Of a stretch of DNA of 64,000 bases, positions 51,547 to 61,386 are shown piece by piece (position 1 is the stretch's first letter; every line of letters begins with the position of its first letter). The position numbers and the translations under genes were made by a program. The notes under the pieces are model-generated. The model worked only from the letters and a program-made list of their open reading frames with translations, searched no databases and had not been told where the DNA came from. Where the stretch lies: positions 4,650,001 to 4,714,000 of the forward strand of contig NZ_JACCCC010000001.1 in NCBI RefSeq assembly GCF_013408795.1, read 5' to 3'. The stretch is from Spinactinospora alkalitolerans. Lineage in GTDB: Bacteria; Actinomycetota; Actinomycetes; Streptosporangiales; Streptosporangiaceae.

Positions 51547-52092
51547 TCAGCGGTGCAGCCGGTCCAGCAGGTCCGGCGGGGCCGTCCGCGCCGCCCGATC
51601 GCGGTAGTGGGCCAGTTCGTCGCCGGTCAGGAGTTCGCGGCCCGAACCGGAGGTGCCGCGGCGGAGGAACGCGGCGCTGTCCTTGAGGATCCCCGAGGTA
51701 TCGGAGGTGAGCTCGTGGGCGCGGGACCGCATGCCGGTGAACGTGGCGGCCTCCACCGGTACCGGCCACGCATCCTCCGGCGCCTCGGCGTCGAGCAGCA
51801 GGGCGAGCCTGCGCATCTCGCCCTCCAGATCGTTCTTCAGGTCGTCGTAGTGCACCAGGACGACGTTGTGCCGGTCGCGCCGGGCCCACGCGTCCGCGAG
51901 GTGCCACATCAAGCCCGGCAGGGAGTCCATCTGCTCGAAGCGCGACGCCTCCCCGTCGATCCAGCCGAGCAGCCACTCGCGAACCGGCGGCCTCGGTGCG
52001 CCGGGCCCGTCGGGCTCCGGCCGGCCCGTGAGCCGGCGGACCCGTTCGCGGTCGATGTTGTCGCCCTGCTCGAGTCTTGACCTCAAGTCCAA
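51547..52092 (-). pseudogene. Sulfotransferase, C-terminal remnant
   Basis: The open frame encodes 181 residues matching the C-terminal half of PAPS sulfotransferases: VVLVHYDDLKNDLEGEMRRLALLLD, ATFTGMRSRAHE and a closing RRGTSGSGRELLTGDELAHY segment. The N-terminal PAPS-binding loop (PKSGTTW type) and catalytic His are missing, the only 5' start is a TTG, and the frame runs into a repeat-like stretch at 52075-52157. It is best read as a gene truncated at its 5' end and probably not functional. Confidence 0.75.
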
Positions 52093-52157
52093 ATCAAGGG
52101 GGTCTTGTGACCTCAGTCCCAGGGGCCGAGGTCAAAATCCAAGGTCGAGATCGGCGG
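52075..52157. repeat. Degenerate inverted-repeat stretch related to the 5 kb terminator
   Basis: TCTTGACCTCAA (52075-52086) and AAGGTCGAGATCGGCGG (52141-52157) resemble the two arms of the inverted repeat at 5015-5077. Between them a GACCTC...GAGGTC hairpin occupies 52110-52133. It sits between hutI and the broken sulfotransferase. Confidence 0.5.
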
Positions 52158-52189
52158 GAAGAGGGATCCCGGGGTCGGGGCCGGCCGCG

Positions 52190-53398
52190 TCAGCGAATCG
52201 ATTCGCCGCCGTGCCAGACGCGCAGGGCCTTCAGGCCGTAGGCCCAGGCGAACGCGCCCTCGTGGTCGGCGTCCCACTGGACCATGTCGGCGTAGCGGCC
52301 CGGCGCGAGCACGCCGCGGTCGGTCGCGCCCAGCGCGATCGCGCCGCCGACGGTGGCGGCGCGCAGGGCCTCCAGCACGCTCATGTTGAACATCGCGATG
52401 GCCATGCACACGGCCAGCGGCATCAGGGTGGAGCCCGACTGGGCCGGGTTGTGGTCGGTGCCCAGCGCGATCGGGACGCCGTGGTCCAGCAGCGCCCGCA
52501 CCGGCGGGGTGCGGCGCTCGTGCAGCGACGAGGTGGGGCAGATGACGACGGGCGTACTCGATTTGGCCAGCGCCAGCACGTCGTCCTCGTCGGTGTCGTG
52601 CAGCAGGTCGACCGAGGAGCACTGCAGGTCGGCGGCCATCCGCACGGCGCCGTGCCGCGGTTTGGCGCAGGCGTGCATCCGCGTCTGCAGGCCCGCCGCG
52701 CGCCCCGTGGACAGCAGCCGGCGCGCGTCATCGGGGGTGAACTGCTGGCTGTCGCAGTAGACGTCGACTCCGTCCGCCCCGGCCTGCGCGGCGTCGCTCA
52801 GCCATGAACCGACCGCGTCGACGTAGTCGCGCGGCCGACCGAAGTACTCCGGCGGCACGGCGTGCGCGGCGAAGAAGGTCACGTGCAGCCGGGGCATCCC
52901 CGGCTCCTCCTCCAGCGCGCGCAGCAGCCGGACGTCGGCCAGCTCGCCGTCGCGGGTGAGGTGGTAGCCGGTCTTGGCCTCGACCGTGGTGGTCCCCGAC
53001 AGCAGCCAGTGCCGCAGCCGCTCCCGTACGCCGTTGCACAGGGTCCACGGGTCGGTTCCCCTGGTCACCGTCACGGTGGAGGCGACGCCGCCGCCCGCGG
53101 CGGTGATCTCCGAGTTCGACGCGCCGCTGGCCCGCATGGCGACCTCGGCGTAGCGGTTGCCCGCGTAGACCGGGTGGGTGTGGGCGTCGATCAGTCCGGG
53201 GGTGACCAGGCCGCCGCCGAGGTTCTCCACCTCGTTGACGTCGACGATGTCGTCGATGACGCCCGGGAGGCTCTGCGGAAGCTCGGAGGCCGGGCCCACC
53301 CAGGCGACCCGGTCGTGCTGCAGAATCATCGCGGCGTTGCTGAGCAGGTCGGTTCCCGTCCACAGTCGCCCGATGTTCGTCAGCAGTCGTACCGTCAT
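52190..53398 (-). CDS. hutI: Imidazolonepropionase
   Basis: The third enzyme of histidine degradation, hydrolysing imidazolone-5-propionate to formiminoglutamate. The 402-residue amidohydrolase has the metal motif LIDAHTHPVYAGNR, the AKTGYHL segment, HVTFFAAHAVPPE, and GTDHNPAQSGS with the catalytic Asp. No other hut gene is in the window, so it is unlinked to its pathway here. Confidence 0.92.
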   Translation of the reverse strand: MTVRLLTNIGRLWTGTDLLSNAAMILQHDRVAWVGPASELPQSLPGVIDDIVDVNEVENLGGGLVTPGLIDAHTHPVYAGNRYAEVAMRASGASNSEITAAGGGVASTVTVTRGTDPWTLCNGVRERLRHWLLSGTTTVEAKTGYHLTRDGELADVRLLRALEEEPGMPRLHVTFFAAHAVPPEYFGRPRDYVDAVGSWLSDAAQAGADGVDVYCDSQQFTPDDARRLLSTGRAAGLQTRMHACAKPRHGAVRMAADLQCSSVDLLHDTDEDDVLALAKSSTPVVICPTSSLHERRTPPVRALLDHGVPIALGTDHNPAQSGSTLMPLAVCMAIAMFNMSVLEALRAATVGGAIALGATDRGVLAPGRYADMVQWDADHEGAFAWAYGLKALRVWHGGESIR

Positions 53399-53619
53399 CG
53401 TCTCACCGCTCGCCCGCCCACGTCGTCACGGCCGCCACGCCACGGGCAGGGCGGCACGCCGGATTCCGCAGACAGTCATTCCACGACCTCGTCTTCAGAT
53501 GGTCTGGCCCGGAGAAAAATCGTTCGCGGCCGGGGAGCCCGCGAGGCACGATCCCGCGCCAGTGAAGGAAACCGTAGTTCATTCGCCAACGCGATGTATA
53601 GCTCTTGCGACCAAACAGC

Positions 53620-53653
53620 CAACGGCGGAACACCCACCGGTGTTCCGCCGTTG
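53620..53653 (-). terminator. Terminator after hflX
   Basis: A perfect 15 bp stem pairs 53620-53634 with 53639-53653 around a 4-base loop, 12 bases past the hflX stop on the minus strand. Confidence 0.9.
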
Positions 53654-53665
53654 CGGCCGAAATCG

Positions 53666-55168
53666 CTACCCCACGGGGACGGCGAACTCGCCCAACTGGT
53701 TGGCCAGCATCTTGGGCACCCAGGCGTGCAGGGCGGTGCCCTCTCCAGTGTGCTCCTCGGCGACGATGCGGCCCTCCTCGTAGACGCGCGACACCAGGTC
53801 CCCGCGCTCGTAGGGCAGCACGACCCGGACCTCGCGGTCCAGCAGCGGCAGCGACTCCGAGACCGCACGGATCAGCGCGTCGACGCCCGCGCCGGTGCGC
53901 GCGGAGACCTCGACGGCGCCCGGCTCCTTGGTGCGCAGCTGCTTGAGCACGGTGGGGTCGGCCGCGTCGGTCTTGTTGACGATGACGAGTTCGGGGACGT
54001 CCTGGGCGCCGATCTCGGCGAACACCTCGCGCACCGAGGCGAGCTGCTGCTCGGGGTCGGGGTGCGAACCGTCGACCACGTGCAGGATCAGGTCGGCGTC
54101 GGTGACCTCCTCCAGCGTGGAGCGGAACGCCTCGACCAACTGGTGCGGCAGGTGCCGGACGAAGCCGACGGTGTCGCTGAGTGTGAACGCCCGGCCGTCG
54201 GGGGTCCGCGCCTGGCGCACGGTCGGGTCCAGCGTGGCGAACAGCGCGTTCTCCACCAGGACGCCGGCGCCGGTGAGCCGGTTGAGCAGGCTCGACTTCC
54301 CGGCGTTGGTGTAGCCGGCGATCGCGACGGCCGGCACCTGGCGGGTGCGGCGCTGGTCGCGCTTGACGTCGCGCGCGGTGGCCAACTGCGCGAGCTGGCG
54401 GCGCAGTTTGGCCATCTTGCTGTTGATGCGGCGGCGGTCGGTCTCGATCTTGGTCTCACCGGGACCGCGCAGGCCCACGCCGCCGTTGCCGCCGCCGGCG
54501 CGGCCGCCGGCCTGCCGGGACAGCGAGTCGCCCCAGCCGCGCAGGCGCGGCAGCAGGTAGGTGAGCTGCGCGAGCTCCACCTGCGCCTTGCCCTCCCTGC
54601 TGCGGGCGTGCTGGGCGAAGATGTCCAGGATCAGCGCGGTGCGGTCGATGACCTTGACCTTGACGACGTCCTCCAGTTGGCGCAACTGGCCGGGCGTCAG
54701 CTCACCGTCGCAGATGACGGTGTCGGCGCCGGTGCTCTCCACGATGTCGCGCAGCTCCGCGGCCTTGCCGCGGCCGACGTAGGTCGCCGGGTCGGGCTTG
54801 GGCCTGCGCTGCGTGACGCCTTCCAGCACCACGGCACCGGCGGTCTCGGCGAGCTGCTTGAGCTCGACGAGGGAGTTGTCGGCGTCGAGCTGGGTTCCGC
54901 TGGTCCACACGCCGATGAGGACGACGCGCTCCAGGCGCAGCGATCGGTACTCGACCTCGGTGACGTCGGCGAGTTCGGTGGAGAGGCCGGCCACCCGGCG
55001 CAGCGCGTGGCGGTCCTGCAGTTCGAGCTCGCCCTGTTCGGGAATGTGGTCATCACGGCGGGGCTCGGTGGCGGGGACCGCGTCGACATCTGTGTCGTCG
55101 ACGACGATCGCGTCGCGGCCGACGCCGTCGAAGGGATCGTGTTCGTTGAAAGCAGTAGTCATATCCAT
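53666..55168 (-). CDS. hflX: GTPase HflX
   Basis: A ribosome-splitting GTPase active under stress. The 500-residue protein has an acidic N-terminal extension of about 75 residues, the HflX domain (GVTQRRPKPDPATYVGRGK, LTYLLPRLRGWG, GPGETKIETDRR), then the G domain with GYTNAGKSSLLN, DTVGFVRHLPHQLVEAF and NKTD. The start could be ATG 55168 or 55162. Monocistronic, with its own terminator. Confidence 0.95.
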   Translation of the reverse strand: MDMTTAFNEHDPFDGVGRDAIVVDDTDVDAVPATEPRRDDHIPEQGELELQDRHALRRVAGLSTELADVTEVEYRSLRLERVVLIGVWTSGTQLDADNSLVELKQLAETAGAVVLEGVTQRRPKPDPATYVGRGKAAELRDIVESTGADTVICDGELTPGQLRQLEDVVKVKVIDRTALILDIFAQHARSREGKAQVELAQLTYLLPRLRGWGDSLSRQAGGRAGGGNGGVGLRGPGETKIETDRRRINSKMAKLRRQLAQLATARDVKRDQRRTRQVPAVAIAGYTNAGKSSLLNRLTGAGVLVENALFATLDPTVRQARTPDGRAFTLSDTVGFVRHLPHQLVEAFRSTLEEVTDADLILHVVDGSHPDPEQQLASVREVFAEIGAQDVPELVIVNKTDAADPTVLKQLRTKEPGAVEVSARTGAGVDALIRAVSESLPLLDREVRVVLPYERGDLVSRVYEEGRIVAEEHTGEGTALHAWVPKMLANQLGEFAVPVG

Positions 55169-55385
55169 CCAGAGTCAACGCGGAAACACCGCGGGTTCTT
55201 CCCTGAGATGGTCCCACGCCAACCGCCGGACGGCACGGTGTTTTTCACCGCCCGCCGTCCCGCACCCCACCGTTCACCCCGGCCGTCGTGCCGACCAAGT
55301 CTCAAAAATCCCGCAACTTCTTCGGCAAAAAGACGGCTTCTTCCGATGTGACGAAATCCTCGGGGACTGTGAGACGGTCACAACA

Positions 55386-55414
55386 TTGACCATGATCGCA
55401 CACAAGGGTAGCGT
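55386..55414 (+). promoter_or_regulatory. Promoter of aceB
   Basis: TTGACC (55386-55391), 17-base spacer, TAGCGT (55409-55414): a near-ideal actinobacterial housekeeping promoter with initiation predicted near 55421. Confidence 0.7.
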
Positions 55415-55439
55415 CATATTCCACATAACAAAAGCTTTT

Positions 55440-55453
55440 TTCGCTATGCGGAA
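55440..55453. promoter_or_regulatory. Candidate AllR operator in the aceB leader
   Basis: TTCGCTATGCGGAA fits TTC-N8-GAA and, on the minus strand, matches 10 of 14 bases of the site at 12284-12297. It overlaps the GGAAGG ribosome-binding site (55450-55455), so bound protein would block the start of the message. Confidence 0.55.
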
Positions 55454-55464
55454 GGTATGGATTC

Positions 55465-57069
55465 ATGGGCGCCACCACCGGGGTCGAGGTCATCGGCCCG
55501 CGACACGAGCGGTACGACGAGATCCTGACCGACGACGCTCTCGCGTTCGTCGCCGGCCTGCACCGCGCCTTCGAGAGCCGGCGCCGGGAGCTGCTCGCCG
55601 CGCGCAAGCGCCGCCAGGAGGAGATCTCCGCAGGAGCCGACCTGGACTTCCTGCCGGAGACCAGGAACGTCCGGGAGGATCCGAGCTGGCGGGTCGCCCC
55701 GCCCGCTCCCGGCATCGTCGATCGCCGCGTGGAGATCACCGGCCCCACCGACCGCAAGATGACGATCAACGCCCTCAACTCCGGCGCGAAGGTGTGGCTG
55801 GCCGACTTCGAGGACGCCAACACCCCGCTGTGGGAGAACATGATCGGCGGCCAGCTCAACCTGCGCGACGCGCTGGACCGCGCGGTCGACTTCAGCACCC
55901 CCGAGGGCAAGAGCTACGCGCTCAAGGACGACTCCGAGCTCGCCACCATCGTCGTGCGCCCCCGCGGCTGGCACCTCGACGAGAAGCACATCCTGGTCGA
56001 CGGCGAGCGGACCTCCGGCGGCATCGTCGACTTCGCGCTGTACTTCTTCCACTGCGCGCGGCGCCAGCTCGCCAAGGGCAAGGGCCCCTACTTCTACCTG
56101 CCCAAGATGCAGAGCCACCTCGAGGCCCGGCTGTGGAACGACATCTTCGTGCACGCCCAGGAGGCGCTCGGCATCGAGCGCGGCACCATCCGCGCCACGG
56201 TCCTGATCGAGACCATCCCGGCCGCGTTCGAGATGGAGGAGATCCTCTACGAACTGCGCGAGCACTCCGCCGGCCTGAACGCCGGGCGCTGGGACTACCT
56301 GTTCAGCATCATCAAGACGCACCGCACCCGCGGCCGCGACTTCCTGCTGCCCGAGCGCAACGCGGTCACCATGACCGCACCCTTCATGCGGGCCTACACC
56401 GAACTGCTGGTCAGCACCTGCCACCGGCGCGGCGCGCACGCGATCGGCGGCATGGCCGCGTTCATCCCCAGCCGCCGCGACCCCGAGGTCAACAAGACCG
56501 CGCTGGCCAAGGTCCGCGACGACAAGGCGCGCGAGTCCGGTGACGGCTTCGACGGCTCCTGGGTCGCCCACCCCGACCTCGTCCCGGTCGCCCGCGAGAT
56601 CTTCGACGGCGTCCTGGGCGAGCGGCCCAACCAGATCGACCGGCTCCGCGACGACGTCGCCGTCAAGGCCGAGGAGCTGCTCGCGGTCAGCGACGCCGAG
56701 GGCGGCATCACCGAGGGCGGCCTGCGCAGCAACGTCAACGTCGGCCTGCAGTACCTGGCCGCGTGGCTGGGCGGCAACGGCGCGGTCGCGATCCACAACC
56801 TGATGGAGGACGCCGCCACCGCGGAGATCTCCCGTTCCCAGATCTGGCAGTGGCTGCACAACGACGTCACCCTCGACGACGGCCCGAAGGTCACCCCGGA
56901 GCTGGTCGAACGCGTCATCGACGACGAGCTCGCCTCGATCCGCGAGACCGCGGGACAGGCGTTCGACGCCGCGCTCTTCGAGCGGGCCACGGAGCTGTTC
57001 AAGGAGGTCGCGCTGGCCGACGAGTACGCCGACTTCCTGACGCTGCCGGCCTATGAGCGGATGCCCTGA
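55465..57069 (+). CDS. aceB: Malate synthase A
   Basis: Condenses glyoxylate with acetyl-CoA to malate. The 534-residue, single-chain type A enzyme has a TIM barrel with [57 protein letters not shown], and [12 protein letters not shown]; the catalytic Asp lies in the C-terminal plug ([14 protein letters not shown]). In S. coelicolor a malate synthase gene is tied to allantoin metabolism. The operator-like site upstream suggests the same here. It heads a plus-strand series with glcDEF. Confidence 0.96.
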   Translation: MGATTGVEVIGPRHERYDEILTDDALAFVAGLHRAFESRRRELLAARKRRQEEISAGADLDFLPETRNVREDPSWRVAPPAPGIVDRRVEITGPTDRKMTINALNSGAKVWLADFEDANTPLWENMIGGQLNLRDALDRAVDFSTPEGKSYALKDDSELATIVVRPRGWHLDEKHILVDGERTSGGIVDFALYFFHCARRQLAKGKGPYFYLPKMQSHLEARLWNDIFVHAQEALGIERGTIRATVLIETIPAAFEMEEILYELREHSAGLNAGRWDYLFSIIKTHRTRGRDFLLPERNAVTMTAPFMRAYTELLVSTCHRRGAHAIGGMAAFIPSRRDPEVNKTALAKVRDDKARESGDGFDGSWVAHPDLVPVAREIFDGVLGERPNQIDRLRDDVAVKAEELLAVSDAEGGITEGGLRSNVNVGLQYLAAWLGGNGAVAIHNLMEDAATAEISRSQIWQWLHNDVTLDDGPKVTPELVERVIDDELASIRETAGQAFDAALFERATELFKEVALADEYADFLTLPAYERMP

Positions 57070-57118
57070 CCCGAGACCGGGCTCCGCGGCCGCCGCATCG
57101 CGCGCGGTGCGGCCGTTA

Positions 57119-57138
57119 TCCCGCCCTCCCGGGCGGGA
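57119..57138 (+). terminator. Hairpin between aceB and glcD
   Basis: TCCCGCCC (57119-57126) pairs with GGGCGGGA (57131-57138), 4-base loop, no T-run. It may attenuate or end the aceB transcript, but glcD follows on the same strand. Confidence 0.5.
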
Positions 57139-57205
57139 AGGACGGTCTCACCGCGCCTTTTCCACAGGCACGGCCAGGCCACACGATTGGGGAGGGCGAG
57201 CCCCC

Positions 57206-58675
57206 ATGTCCGCACCGGTCGACCTCGGCGCGCTGGTTCCGCACCTGCGCGCCGTCTGCGGTGACGACGGCGTCATCACCGACGCCGCCCGTCGCCGCAC
57301 CTACGAGAGCGACGGCATCACCTACCACGCGGCCGTGCCCGGTGTCGTGGTGCTGCCCACCACCGCCGAGCAGGTGGCCGCCGTCGTGCGGCTGTGCGCG
57401 GAGCGGGGCGTGCCGTTCGTGCCGCGCGGTTCGGGCACCGGCCTGTCCGCGGGTGCGCTGCCGCGGCCCGACGGCGTCCTGATCGTCACCTCCCGCATGC
57501 GCCGCATCCTGGAGGTCGACATCGACGCCCAGCGCGCCGTGGTCGAACCGGGCGTGTTCAACCTGGACGTCACCAGGGCCGCGGCCCCGCACGGCTACTA
57601 CTACGCCCCCGACCCCTCCAGCCAGCAGGTCTGCTCCGTGGGCGGCAACATCGCGGAGAACTCCGGCGGGGCGCACTGCCTGAAGTACGGCTTCACCGTC
57701 AACCACGTCCTCGGCCTGGAGGTCGTCACGCCGCAGGGGGAGATCGTCGAGCTGGGCGGCAAGGCCGCCGACGCGCCCGGCTACGACCTGATCGGCGCGT
57801 TCATCGGCTCCGAGGGGACCCTGGGCATCGCCACCAAGATCACCGTGCGGCTGCTGCGCGCCCCGGAGAAGGTGAGCACGATGCTCGCGGCGTTCGACTC
57901 CATGGACGCCGGGGGGCAGGCGGTCTCGGCGATCATCGGCGCCGGGATGCTGCCGGCGGCGATCGAGATGATGGACGCGCTGGCGATCGAGGCCGCGGAG
58001 GCGGCGGTGCGCTGCGACTACCCGGAGGGCGCCGGGGCCGTGCTGATCGTGGAGCTCGACGGATCGGCCCACGACGTCGACGCCCAGTTCGACGCGGTGA
58101 CGGCGCTGTGCAGGCGGGCCGGGGCCTTCGAGATCCGCACGGCCAGCGACGCGGCCGAGCGCGCGCGCATCTGGAAGGGCCGCAAGTCGGCGTTCGCCGC
58201 GGTGGGCCGGATCAGCCCCGCCTACATCGTGCAGGACGGGGTGGTGCCCCGCACGGCGCTGCCGGAGGTGCTCGCGCGGATCGCCGAACTGTCGGCCCGG
58301 TCCGGCATCCGGGTGGCCAACGTGTTCCACGCCGGCGACGGCAACCTGCACCCGCTGGTGCTGTTCGACGACGCCGATCCGGGCGCCGCCGAGCGCGCCG
58401 CCGAGGTCTCCGGGGCGATCCTGGACCTGTGCGTCGAGGCGGGCGGCTCCATCACCGGCGAGCACGGCGTGGGCGTGGACAAGGCCTGCCACATGCCGGA
58501 GATGTTCACGCCGGCCGACCTGGAGACGATGGACCGCTTCCGCCGCGCGTTCGACCCCGACGGCATCGCCAACCCCGAGAAGCTGCTGCCCACGCCGCGC
58601 CTGTGCGGGGAGCGGCCGGGCGTCCGCACGCAGGAGCACCCGCTGGTCGCCTCGGGCGAGGCCGAGCTGTTCTGA
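57206..58675 (+). CDS. glcD: Glycolate oxidase subunit GlcD
   Basis: The FAD subunit that oxidises glycolate (or lactate) to glyoxylate. The 489-residue protein has the PCMH-type FAD domain (VPFVPRGSGTGLSAGA, SVGGNIAENSGGAHCLKYG, GSEGTLGIATKITVRLL) and a C-terminal cap domain with NVFHAGDGNLHPLVLF and GSITGEHGVGVDK. ATG at 57206 sits ten bases after GGAGGG. It starts the glcDEF unit. Confidence 0.95.
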   Translation: MSAPVDLGALVPHLRAVCGDDGVITDAARRRTYESDGITYHAAVPGVVVLPTTAEQVAAVVRLCAERGVPFVPRGSGTGLSAGALPRPDGVLIVTSRMRRILEVDIDAQRAVVEPGVFNLDVTRAAAPHGYYYAPDPSSQQVCSVGGNIAENSGGAHCLKYGFTVNHVLGLEVVTPQGEIVELGGKAADAPGYDLIGAFIGSEGTLGIATKITVRLLRAPEKVSTMLAAFDSMDAGGQAVSAIIGAGMLPAAIEMMDALAIEAAEAAVRCDYPEGAGAVLIVELDGSAHDVDAQFDAVTALCRRAGAFEIRTASDAAERARIWKGRKSAFAAVGRISPAYIVQDGVVPRTALPEVLARIAELSARSGIRVANVFHAGDGNLHPLVLFDDADPGAAERAAEVSGAILDLCVEAGGSITGEHGVGVDKACHMPEMFTPADLETMDRFRRAFDPDGIANPEKLLPTPRLCGERPGVRTQEHPLVASGEAELF

Positions 58676-58706
58676 CCCGGCACGTCATGCGAAGGAGCGT
58701 GGACGG

Positions 58707-59987
58707 ATGAGCGAGGTGACGAGCGGACCCGCGGTCCCCCGGCAGGGAGGGGGAGCCGAGGCGCTCACCGATGACCTGCGCCGGTCCGGGGCGCGACCGC
58801 GGCCGGGCACGGCGGCCGACACCGTGGGCGGGGCCGTCCCCGGCCACGTGGCCGCGCCCCCCGACGCCGCGGCGGCCGCGGACCTGCTGGCCGCCGCCGC
58901 CGACCACGGGCTCACCGTGGCCGCGCGCGGCCACGGGACCAAGGCCGACTGGGGCGGCCGGCTGCGCGGCTGCGACCTGCTGGTCGACACCGGTGCCCTG
59001 ACCGGGATCGAGCACGCGGCCGGCGACCTGGTGGTCCGCGCGGGCGCGGGCGTGGCCCTGGACGACCTCGGCACGGTGCTGGCCGAGGCGGACCAGCGGC
59101 TGACGGTGGACCACGTGGTGCCCGGTTCGACGGTCGGCGGCGTGGTGGCGACGGGGCTGTCGGGGCCGCGCCGGTTCCTGCACGGCCCGGTCCGCGACCT
59201 GATCATCGGCATGTCGGTGGTGCGTGCCGACGGCGTCGCCGCCAAGTCCGGCGGCGTGGTGGTGAAGAACGTCGCAGGCTATGACCTGGCGAAGCTGCAC
59301 ACCGGCGCGTTCGGCACCCTCGGCCTGATCACCTCGGTGACGTTCCGGCTGCATCCGGTCCCGCCGGCCGTGCGCATCGTGCGGGCCGCGACCGCAGACC
59401 CCGCCGCGGCGGGCGCGTGGCTGCGGGCGGTCCTGCACTCCCAGGCGTCCCCGGCGGCCGTCGAGCTCGACTGGCCCGCCGAGGGACCGCTGACGCTGCA
59501 GGTGCTGCTGGAGGGCGCGAGCGGGGGGATCGACTCCCGCACGGCGGAGATCGCCTCACTGCTGGACCGTGCGCACTCCGACGACGCGGTGCCGCGGGAG
59601 TGGGGCTCGCTGCCCGGCGACCCCGGCGACACCCTGGTCAAGGTCGCCGTTCCGATCTCGCGGGTGCTCGGTGCCGCCGCCGCGCTGCGCTCGGCGGGCG
59701 AGGCGGCGGCGGTACCGGTCGGGATCCGGGGATCGGCCGGCTGCGGCGTGCTGTACGCCGCGCTGCCGGCCGGGGCCGATCCCGGCGACGTCGCTCGGCT
59801 GCTCGCCCGCGCCAGGAGCGAGGTGGCCGACGGATCGGTGACCGTCGTCCGCGCGGCGCCCCCGATCCACGACAGCGGCGTCGACCTGTGGGGCGAGGTC
59901 CCCGGGCTGGCGCTGATGCGTGCGATCAAGGACCGTTTCGACCCCGGCGGCCGCATGTCCCCGGGCCGTTTGACGGATGGGATCTGA
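58707..59987 (+). CDS. glcE: Glycolate oxidase subunit GlcE
   Basis: A second FAD-binding subunit, 426 residues. The PCMH-type domain shows AARGHGTKADWGG, DHVVPGSTVGGVVATGLSGPRR, GGVVVKNVAGYDLAKLHTGAFGTLGLI and a short C-terminal part ending RFDPGGRMSPGR. It is shorter in the cap than GlcD, as usual. 31 bases after glcD; glcF begins six bases after its stop. Confidence 0.94.
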   Translation: MSEVTSGPAVPRQGGGAEALTDDLRRSGARPRPGTAADTVGGAVPGHVAAPPDAAAAADLLAAAADHGLTVAARGHGTKADWGGRLRGCDLLVDTGALTGIEHAAGDLVVRAGAGVALDDLGTVLAEADQRLTVDHVVPGSTVGGVVATGLSGPRRFLHGPVRDLIIGMSVVRADGVAAKSGGVVVKNVAGYDLAKLHTGAFGTLGLITSVTFRLHPVPPAVRIVRAATADPAAAGAWLRAVLHSQASPAAVELDWPAEGPLTLQVLLEGASGGIDSRTAEIASLLDRAHSDDAVPREWGSLPGDPGDTLVKVAVPISRVLGAAAALRSAGEAAAVPVGIRGSAGCGVLYAALPAGADPGDVARLLARARSEVADGSVTVVRAAPPIHDSGVDLWGEVPGLALMRAIKDRFDPGGRMSPGRLTDGI

Positions 59988-59993
59988 GGAACA

Positions 59994-61343
59994 GTGACCG
60001 ACATCTCACCGCCGCCTCCCTCCGACGGGACCGGCGGGACCGACGGGACCGAGCCGCAGGCCCGCTCCTTCGGCGACCTGCTCGACGACTGCGTGCACTG
60101 CGGGTTCTGCCTGCCGAGCTGCCCCACCTACGTGCTGTGGGGGGAGGAGATGGACTCCCCGCGCGGGCGGATCCACCTCATGGCCCAGGCGCACGAGGAC
60201 GTGCTCACCGACAGCGCGGTCCAGCACTTCGATCAATGCCTGGGCTGCCTGGCGTGCGTGAGCGCCTGCCCCTCCGGGGTGCGCTACGACTCCCTGATCG
60301 AGACCACCAGGGCCAAGGTGGAGCGGGAGCACGAGCGCGGTGTCGGCGAGCGGCTGCTGCGCGCGGCGGTCTTCGCGCTGTTCCCCCACCGCGGGCGGTT
60401 GGAACTGCTGCGCGGACCGCTGCGCGCCTACCAGGCGAGCGGCGCGTCGGCGCTGGTCCGCCGCAGCGGCGTGCTGGACCGCCTCTCGCCGACGCTGGCG
60501 ACGATGGAGCGGGTCGCGCCGCCGATACGCCGGACGCCGGCCCTGCCCGAACTGGTGCCCGCCGTGGGTCGGCGGCGCGCGGTCGTGGGGATGCTCACCG
60601 GATGCGTGCAGGGCGCGTTCTTCCCGCACGTCAACACCGCGACCGCCCGGGTGCTCGCCAGCGAGGGCGCCGACGTGGTCGTCCCGCCCTCCCAGGGGTG
60701 CTGCGGGGCGCTGTCGGCGCACTCGGGCCGCGCCGAGGAGGCCGCCCGCTTCGCCCGCGCGACGATCGAGGCCTTCGAGCGGGCCGGTGTGGAGGCGATC
60801 GTGGTCAACTCCGCCGGGTGCGGCAGCACGATGAAGCACTACGGCCAGGTGCTCGCCGAGGTGTCGGCCGGGCGGGAGTGGGAGCGGCGCGCCGAGGCCC
60901 TCGGCGCGAAGGTCGTGGACCTCACCGAGTTCCTCACGGAGCTGGGCCCGGTGGCCGAGCGCCGTCCCCTGCCGCTGCGCGCCGCCTACCACGACGCCTG
61001 CCACCTCTCGCACGGCCAGGGCGTCACGCGCCAACCGCGCGAGCTGCTGCGCGACATCCCCGGCCTGGAGGTCGCCGACCTGCCCAACGCCGACATCTGC
61101 TGCGGCTCGGCCGGCGTGTACAACCTGTTCCAGCCCGAGGCGGCCCGCGAACTGGGCGAGCGCAAGAGCGCCGACGTGCGCTCCACCGACGCCGAGCTGC
61201 TGGTGGCCGGCAACCCCGGCTGCTCCCTGCAGATCGCCTCGGCGATGGAGCGCGGCGGCCGCACCATCGCGGTCGCCCACACCGCCCAGGTCCTGGACGC
61301 ATCGATCCGGGGGCTGCCGCCGTCGGCGCTGCTCGGCGGCTGA
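59994..61343 (+). CDS. glcF: Glycolate oxidase iron-sulfur subunit GlcF
   Basis: The electron-transfer subunit, 449 residues. Two N-terminal 4Fe-4S clusters are present (CVHCGFCLPSCP and CLGCLACVSACP). Two CCG domains follow, with GCVQGAFFPHVN, QGCCGALSAHSG and HDACHLSHGQG and the NADICCGSAGVYN block. With GlcD and GlcE it forms a membrane-associated complex that passes electrons to quinone. GTG start. The enzyme supplies glyoxylate to malate synthase upstream. Confidence 0.95.
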   Translation: MTDISPPPPSDGTGGTDGTEPQARSFGDLLDDCVHCGFCLPSCPTYVLWGEEMDSPRGRIHLMAQAHEDVLTDSAVQHFDQCLGCLACVSACPSGVRYDSLIETTRAKVEREHERGVGERLLRAAVFALFPHRGRLELLRGPLRAYQASGASALVRRSGVLDRLSPTLATMERVAPPIRRTPALPELVPAVGRRRAVVGMLTGCVQGAFFPHVNTATARVLASEGADVVVPPSQGCCGALSAHSGRAEEAARFARATIEAFERAGVEAIVVNSAGCGSTMKHYGQVLAEVSAGREWERRAEALGAKVVDLTEFLTELGPVAERRPLPLRAAYHDACHLSHGQGVTRQPRELLRDIPGLEVADLPNADICCGSAGVYNLFQPEAARELGERKSADVRSTDAELLVAGNPGCSLQIASAMERGGRTIAVAHTAQVLDASIRGLPPSALLGG

Positions 61344-61386
61344 ACCGCCGACCGGGGCCCGCGTCCTTTCCGGCCGGGCGCCGGTC

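Noticed and set aside
51547-52092. A complete small sulfotransferase starting at TTG 52092
   Set aside because: The PAPS-binding loop is absent and the first codons fall in repeat-like sequence.
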